NCBI RefSeq assembly: GCF_021462225.1
Contig: NC_061813.1
Span: 18,996,442 to 19,060,441, forward strand
Source of the DNA: Girardinichthys multiradiatus
Lineage: Eukaryota > Chordata > Actinopteri > Cyprinodontiformes > Goodeidae
Direction of reading: 5' to 3'
DNA: 64,000 nucleotides
The position numbers were made by a program, and so were the translations under genes. The notes beneath the pieces are model-generated. The model made no database searches and was not told the origin of the DNA. It saw only the letters and a program-made list of their open reading frames with translations. This document shows positions 57,509-64,000 of the stretch, piece after piece (the first letter of the stretch is position 1; the number at the start of each line of letters is the position of its first letter).

Positions 57509-60500
57509 CTGAGGTAGAAAAGAAGAGGAAAATAATATGATTGATGAGTTGGGGAGCTTAATAACTAAAATGGAAAAAGACAGCTAAAACATAAAGTGTT
57601 GTTTCCTTATTTTATTTTCAAGACAATAATTCTGGAGGCTACTAGTGTGATTGCATGAGCACAATAAAGAAAAAACAGAAACAAAGATTGAATATGAAGT
57701 TAAAAATCAACTAAAGAAGACAGTAAAATAAATTAGTAGCATAAACATATCAGCAGGGTTAAAAATGGTTTCTATTCGATCTAATTTGGCTACAATCCGT
57801 TTGTTTTTAACATCCAGTTACGGAAATCGCCCAATGTGTAGCCAGCATAAGGAATCATTTTCAGGAACCACAGTACTTTCACTCTCCTTGACCATGGTCA
57901 CAATTAATGGCCAAGTCCTTGTCATTTGTCAAAAATAAGGCAAATCTGTGTGCACATCTGCTTGCACACATTTAATCCAGTTTCATCTGAATACCCTGAC
58001 CTTCGTCACGCACCAGCTGTGGCTACGTGACCACGGAAAGCACTTGTCGTCCTCATCTCTCTGCAATCGGTGTTCCGACTTGTTTCTTTGTCAAAGTCTC
58101 AAAGTGCAGGATTTCATGAACCTATTTATTCCCTGAACCCCTTCATCAATCTGCTATTAACTTCTCTCTTGCTCTGCTGCTAATGCCAATCCCCTGACCA
58201 GTACTTTAGAATTGTAATCCATCTATCTGCAGGAGATGGGTGGGGGAAAAAAAGTCTGCATCTAATGACACAGTAAAAGAAGAGCTGCAAGAAAAAGCCT
58301 TAATGGACCAAAAATGAAAGCATAACCTTTTTTCACCAAGCCTTCCTACGTTGCGTTCTTTAATCAGCTATCTTTTCTACATGTCTGAACTTAAGAGTGA
58401 TTTCTTATCCATTTTTAAAGTCAACTTCAATACCAAAGCTAAAATGCCAAATTCAAATGTAAGCCAGGTGTTACTTCCTTAAAATTCTATCAACAGGTCA
58501 GTTCAGAAGTTTACATACACCCATCATTGGCAACAAAGTCTCGCTACACTGGAGCTTTTCTTTGACCAAGATGCTTGACTATAGAACTTTAAACATGACT
58601 GTTTTAGACACACACCTCTATAAAACAGTCTGGGGATTTCATGAAATTCAAAAACAAAATGACTTAAAAAAAAAAACTCAGAAACATCCTTTTTGATTTT
58701 ATGCCCTTAAGTGCAAAGAGTTCTTCTAGACTTGGGTGAAAAGAGTAAAAGAAGAAAACATCCTTTTTGTTGCAAAGGTGAGCTTAATATTGTTATAAAG
58801 TTCACATCACTGGAAGGTTACTTCAAAGATGAAAGTCAACTCCACACAAGAATGGTAAAAGAAAGAGAATAAAAAGTAGCATATACAGGTGAAGGAAAAG
58901 AAAAGAGGACACACGGAAGGGGAAGGTAAGAAGGAGGAGGAGCACATTTGTCAATCTTGTCTCCTAATTGGCTCCAAGTGTACAGAGAACAAAAGACAAA
59001 CTCAACCAACCGTGACTTTTCAGATAACCCTTTGTCACATAAGCATTCACCTCCCATACATACACTAGAGCCCACACAAGGAGATGTGTGGCCTTTAAGA
59101 CTCTCTTCAAAGAAATGTCACCTTGAGATTCTTTTAAAAGTGCCAAGCTGCATAAACAACACAAAAAACAATGCCCCCTCACACACACAAAATCATAATT
59201 TCTGTTTTAATTCCCATTTTTTGTCCCCCTGCCCCGCCCCGTAGATTAACATATTAAAAATGTATAAATGGCAGATTATCTATTGGTAATGTAAAGAAGA
59301 AAAAATAATGTAAAGTATACAGGAAAAAAAGATGATAAAACAGACAACTGTGACTCAAAATCCACAAAGTGCACCAAACCCAGGATTTGGCTTATAGTTC
59401 TACAGAATCTTCATCTTAGTTCTAGCCATTTAAAAATCATAGAAATTAACCTATTCAATTTATGAAATTTATGTTACAAAAACCTGCATCACCGCAAATG
59501 TTATCATGCTACAATATCTGAGACAAAAACGTTGACAAAATGTCCAATACCTGAAGAAATTAACAGTGGTGCATGGATTGAATTAAATAAATCAAATCTG
59601 AAACTGCTATGCATCACAACCTTGATGAAAACTTCAAAAAATGTATTTAAGAATAACTAAATCAAGATGAAGCTGGCTTATTATGGTTTTCTTCAAACTA
59701 AAACAGAAAAATAAGGTGGATGAACGCACTGTCATCATAACAGTTTATATTTCCCTTTAACCATACTGCTGAGCAGAAAAAATAAATGTCTGAGGTAGAA
59801 AAGCATGTTGAGAAACAGCATTTGCATAGCAATAATGTTACAGATAAACAATGTTTGACCTTCACGTTTCTTTCAGCTGTTTCTATTATAAGAGTCACCT
59901 GCTGCTTCAATGTCTGATTCACAGTCAGCTGCAGCTGTAGTGTCAAGTTTACCAAAATATCTTATAGATTTAAGAGCTACTAACATGATGTTAAAAATTA
60001 TCATCTTTTCATAAATATTAAGTCCCTCAAACAAATAACAGTAAACCTCTTAGTCTGAAGGTATTAGAATAAGCTGTCTTCTGTTTCGAATCCTGTTTTT
60101 ACAAAACTACCTGCAACGAATGAAATCAAGTAGGATTTTTTCCCTTTCTTTTTCTTGCATTCTCAGATATATCTATGCTGTGTCCATTGTGATTGTTTTT
60201 TTCTTTCTTTATTCAAATTTTAATAAGACTTACATAAAAACGTTTACTTCTTAAAACTTTGTAGAAGTTGATTACATTAACAACACCTAAAAGAATGTGA
60301 TGGTGTTGTGTCATAAAGCGAAAATTACTTTAGACTAGATGATGCCAGACTGGAAACAAAAAGCAATGAAGTATGGTTTCTCATCCTCTGACTGCTGGGT
60401 CTAAAACTGTTTTAGACCCAGGAAACACAATAACGAATGCCAGTCACAGGTCTATAGTTTCTTGGTTCACACAACCTCTAGCAATGCTTTGAAAGGGTAA

Positions 60501-61127
60501 CGGTGCTCACTGGGGATTTTTAAAATACAGACATCCAAGGGCTGCTTTTATATTCTCCTGTAAGAGTATAGACAAGCACTTCCTGAAAGAGCGAAAACTG
60601 AGAAAGTCTTAGAAATTCCTTCCAAATTGATCTAATGGGGGAAAGGCATTTTATAATAGAGTGAAATTAGAGATAAAACATTTTAATAATGCAGAGAACT
60701 GAAAACATCTTTCATCTTTGATAGCAAACAGGACTAAGGTGTGAGTGCTAAAGGTAACTCTTTCCTACAGCTACATGTCTGGATAAATATTTTTCACTAT
60801 GTGAGATCCGCAGACTCAACCTTGTGAGCAATTCCATATAGAGGTAAACTAACATGGTCAAGTAAACATGTCATTCACAAGATGACCCAAAACTGCTAAT
60901 AGCTTCTTTACAGAAGTGGATGTATCTTATTCATGTCGCTAATGTTAAAGCTAAATGCAAACAGCAAATCAAGATCAATTCTGTTTGGCCTAAATAACGC
61001 ACATGCAAAAATGTCCAAGGTATAACATATAATGTTTACTTCATGCTCAAGTTGACACTAATGTCACACTGAACTCATTTTTTTCCCAATCCGAGTTAGT
61101 AAAGAAGGAAGGAAAAAATCTCATTAC
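57509..61127. other. tpk1: tpk1 upstream intron, largely unassigned
   Basis: AT-rich sequence. It contains one Tc1-type terminal sequence (58497-58535) and purine-rich stretches (58850-58940). The frame at 58948-59244 and antisense frames at 58836-59188 have no domain. No first coding exon was recognised. Confidence 0.5.
58497..58535 (+). mobile_element. Tc1-like terminal repeat, single end
   Basis: Contains 'TTCAGAAGTTTACATACACC', close to the terminal repeat of Sleeping Beauty/Tdr-type Tc1 elements (AAGTTTACATACAC). No matching opposite end or transposase was recognised nearby, so only one end is supported. Confidence 0.5.
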
Positions 61128-61136
61128 CTGATAAGG
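61128..61136 (-). CDS. tpk1: Candidate 9-nt tpk1 micro-exon
   Basis: On the minus strand, CCTTATCAG lies between a strong acceptor (CTCTTTTTGTGTTGCAG) and a good donor (GTAATGAG). Spliced to exon 57434-57508 it gives L-S-G-K-Q-S-I-C-L, which aligns with the L-S-T-G stretch that precedes the corresponding segment in mammalian TPK1, and the phase (one base carried) is exactly what the downstream exon requires. A 9-nt exon is unusual. The acceptor may instead be fortuitous, with the exon extending further upstream, although that frame (to 61323) shows no TPK-like residues. Confidence 0.4.
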
Positions 61137-61439
61137 CTGCAACACAAAAAGAGGAGACTGTGCATAGTGAAACAGACGGAACAGAGGAAAGTGAGAAACT
61201 AATTAATTCCAATACATATTGTTCAAAGACATTTCTTCTGAGCAGCACTCTTCCGTTACTATGCAATGTGCAAAAGCAGGAGTCACACCATGTGATTAGG
61301 AGACACCTTTTCATTTGAAGCATTCAAGTTGTTGCAACTTCCAAAAGGAAGTTTGAAGGTGACCTTGTTGACCCTAAGAATGTCAACCCTGTTTTAATAT
61401 TATTTAACCAGGTTAATCACTCAAATCATATTAAACTGT

Positions 61440-62430
61440 AACACCTACTGATTCAATTGCAGCTTTCAGTCTTTTACAGCACTTTAACAGCAGGCTACAT
61501 ACATCTTAACTTTACAATATTCGCCCACTCGAAGACATCACTTGTCCATATCCCTCTTCAGGGGACCCTCCTCATATTTCTATTAGATTTAGCCTTGAAC
61601 ATTAGACAGGCAATACTTCAATTTTCCTCTTATGAAGTAAGTCCTCCGTGGATCAGGATGTACGCTTTAACTCTCCATGATGATGAACAGTAAAATTAAT
61701 CTTCAGCTTTCTAAAAGACACCTGAAAGTTTTTGGCCCAAACTGGTGGCTACCAGAATCCGTTTGATTTTTTATTCCACATTAATAAAAAACACATATCC
61801 AGAAAAAAGGAACCCCAGAGCATGATGCTACAAAAACCACGTTTTACTCTGGGCATGGAGTTCTTTTGGCAAAGTTCATTGGTTTTTGTGCTAAACATAT
61901 CTTTTTGGAGTTGTGGAACAAAACATCAAGTTTAGTTTCAGTCTATAACATTCTCTTACAGGGTTTTGGGAGATTTAAGCAGGGCTTGCAGGTTTTATTT
62001 GGAAAAAAAAGGCTTCCATCTCACAACCCTAGTAACGACACACCAAAAACACTAGACTGTTGCCACAAGTAGAAAACCCTTCTCCTGACCAGTACCTTAG
62101 TTCAATGAGATCCCTCTGAACCTTTAGTAGGACATGTGAAGTTTATTCAAGTTAATAAGATGCACTACAAATGATGGAGGGTGTGAACTCAAGAAGACTA
62201 AAATGTTCAAGTTGACACTAAAGGGGCTTCAACAAGGTACTGGTTAAAGTTTATGCACATTTATGCAACAAGGTTACTACCCCTTTTTATTTACAGATTT
62301 GCTTCTTTGTCAGCTGAACTGTGATTTGTGGAAAATGTTTTTAAATTGTTCATCATGGTCAAATGTTTTTAAATAACAAAAACCTGGTATTTTAACAGGA
62401 GTGTTTACACTCCTGAGAGTCACTGTATAT
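61440..62430 (-). pseudogene. Tc1-like element remnant, antisense
   Basis: Plus-strand reading follows the complement of a fish Tc1 transposase: 'TTCGCCCACTCGAAGACATC' (about 61521), 'TTTCTATTAGATTTAGCCTT' (61576), 'CCCAGAGCATGATGCTACAA' (61814, complement of the G-G-S-I-M-L-W block), 'GCTAAACATATCTTTTTGGA' (61890), 'AGGGTTTTGGGAGATTTAAG' (61960) and 'TTATGCAACAAGGTTACTAC' (62261) near the end. Frames are broken throughout; inverted repeats are not clearly preserved. Confidence 0.75.
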
Positions 62431-62984
62431 GTTGGAAAATTCAACCTGTAACCAAACACAGACAAAAAATCAAACGTTATCTCTGTATGTAATTTGAGAT
62501 AGTTTGCTAGTCTTGCTGAACTATTGCAGTGTACTTAGATTTTCTCAGTATGGGTACTAGTCCCTCTTATCAGGTATCTCCTACTGGGAAAAACCTGATG
62601 ACTGGCGTCTCATCTCCCCTTCAGCTATTTGCAAGTTGCCATTTTACAAATCTCTATTGTGACAAGAGAAAATGCCTCTCAACACCAACCTATCTGCTTA
62701 AAAACTGTATGTAATCAAAGAAAAACACAAGCTTGTTCGTGTTTTTTGGTTGATATAAAAAAGGTTTAGTTAAAGTCTGGGGGAAACCTTTTTTTGTTGC
62801 TGTCCAGTGTAAATGTGACTGATGTAGATAAATTTCATCGCATTATGTAATCAACTTTCCTGTATTTGACCGAGCAGAACTCTGCTACATTCTCATACTA
62901 CTCTCCAATTTTGCTTTAGTTGCTGTTATTTATGCTTTTAACTTTATGTTCTCTGTTTTTTCTTTTCCTAGAAGATACACTTGG
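62431..62984. other. Unassigned sequence
   Basis: AT-rich; nothing recognised. The frame at 62529-62714 has no domain. Confidence 0.45.
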
Positions 62985-63536
62985 CCTGACTCTGTGTTTA
63001 GCTGTGACACCTTCCTGGAGGGGGACATCAGCTGAGCTGCTGCTGCGAACATCTTAATGCTCACCCCCCACATATTATACATTTGGCCCTGTCTTTCTGT
63101 GTTGTTCAGTGTCTCTCTCCTAAACGTAGCTACTGGCTGAGCTTTAACTGTGCCTAACTGTATGTGCTCTCTCTCATAATCTAGACTTGAAAACTGGTTC
63201 ATCTGGTTATCTGTCGTTCTCTCCTAGATGAAGCCACTAAAGGAGTTACTACTATTAATGTTTTCTTTCCCATAGAAAGTATTCCTGGATCAGTGCTTCT
63301 GTTTTCTTTTTGTGTCTCTGCTCTGTTCTCCCAAACCCCCAGTCTGTTGTGGCAGATGGTCGCTCACACTGAGCCTGGTTGTGCTGGAGGTTTCTTCCTT
63401 TCAAAAGGGAGTTTTCCTTTCCACTGTCGCTACATGCATGCTCTGTATGAGGGATTGCTGCAAAGTCAATGCAAGAGACTGTCCACTGTCGCTACATGCT
63501 TATCCAGGAGGAGTGAATGCTGCAAGTCATTGAGTC
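62985..63536 (+). mobile_element. LINE 3' UTR (Rex1/L2-like), truncated by LTR sequence
   Basis: Plus-strand 3' UTR of a fish LINE: 'GGAGGTTTCTTCCTTTCAAA' (about 63385), then GGGAGTTTTCCTTTCC and two imperfect tandem pieces beginning 'CCACTGTCGCTACATGC' (63421 and 63482), ending 'GAGTGAATGCTGCAAGTCAT' (63511). The same end pattern occurs in the LINE at 29370-29420, where it continues into CTGCTGGGTTTC…; here it stops and LTR sequence begins. Confidence 0.65.
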
Positions 63537-64000
63537 ATCCACGCTTATGCAATTTAACCCTTTTATTAATGGTATTTTAAAGGTGTGTGTTTGATTCTGA
63601 TGATAAGCTATCAGCTTCTTTTATTAGCTTCAACCGCTAACAGCTAAGAAAACGTGCTTGCCTGCTAAAGATCATTTACCCAAAAAGGTTGTTAGTTTTC
63701 AAGTTCAATTTCCCTAAATATTATTTTACTAAACTTGAAAACTAAGTAAACAACATTAAGCCCCATTTCTCCAGAAGGATTTGGTTCTTATTCAAAATAA
63801 TATTTCCTTAAATATTATTTTACTATTTCCTTAATAATATTTCTTTAAATATTATTTTAATAAATAAAGGCAGCTAATAAACACCATTGAGAATTGGTCA
63901 TCCATAAGGTTGGTTTTATCCAGCAAATCATTCTTTAAAATATTATTTTATTAAAATAATATTTTGTCAGATCTTGCATTATGAATGGTTGTCTAAACAT
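63537..64000 (+). mobile_element. LTR-like element, copy C (partial, runs off the window)
   Basis: From 'CATCCACGCTTATGCAATTT' onward it parallels copy B from 48645 to 49060 and, after about 63770, also copy A from about 19500. Shared blocks include AAGGTTGTTAGTTTTCAAG, CCATTTCTCCAGAAGGATTT, AATAAATAAAGGCAGCTAAT and 'ATCCATAAGGTTGGTTTTAT'. Its left part (equivalent of 47799-48640) is missing and replaced by LINE 3' UTR sequence. It is in the same orientation as copies A and B and is cut by the window end. Confidence 0.75.

Noticed and set aside
1..64000. CRISPR arrays, bacterial operons, phage or plasmid features, rRNA or functional tRNA genes
   Set aside because: None seen; the tRNA-like pieces are SINE heads and the sequence is vertebrate intron DNA.

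Overview
The window is vertebrate nuclear DNA, almost certainly from a ray-finned (teleost) fish. It is AT-rich and intron-dominated, with GT-AG splice sites. It is packed with transposon families familiar from fish genomes: several Tc1/mariner lineages, RTE (Rex3/Expander-like) and L2/Rex1-like LINEs, tRNA-derived SINEs, a Ty3/gypsy fragment and a TGTTGGGA...TCCCAACA LTR family. There is no bacterial-type gene organisation. The species cannot be named from the sequence.

The only host gene I can support is thiamin pyrophosphokinase (tpk1) on the minus strand. Four coding exons have matching splice phases: 57434-57508 (contains ILNQPLD), 39036-39105 (LLRACADGAAN), 14431-14503 (SGDFDSIR) and 11666-11761 (DQDLTDYSKCL). 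Joined, they give an uninterrupted part of the N-terminal catalytic half of the enzyme. A 9-nt micro-exon candidate at 61128-61136 fits the phase needed just upstream. The start codon exon and the C-terminal thiamin-binding half were not found and probably lie outside the window, the C-terminal part beyond position 1. The introns are about 18.3, 24.5 and 2.7 kb, and nearly everything else in the window is intron content.

Layout. 1-11.6 kb: downstream intron with three decayed Tc1 elements, an RTE fragment, a SINE and a 1.7-kb dispersed repeat built from two tandem modules. 11.7-14.5 kb: two tpk1 exons around a SINE and a Tc1 relic. 14.5-39 kb: large intron with LINE 3' ends, LTR copy A, a Tc1 nested inside another Tc1, a decayed L2/Rex1-like LINE with a nested LINE tail, a decayed RTE and a gag/pol scrap. 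39-57.4 kb: intron with a candidate hAT-like non-autonomous element, an AC microsatellite, LTR copy B that carries a 2.4-kb RTE segment, and a separate young RTE with an intact reading frame and a perfect 12-bp target-site duplication. 57.5-64 kb: upstream intron or flank with another Tc1 relic and a LINE 3' UTR joined directly to LTR copy C.

The most noteworthy structure is the LTR-B/RTE composite at 47799-51679. The RTE segment is truncated at both ends, replaces about 280 bp of the LTR seen in copy A, and its open frame runs through the junction into LTR sequence. I did not find a convincing undescribed biological system; the points of interest are transposon architecture and the 5' end of tpk1.
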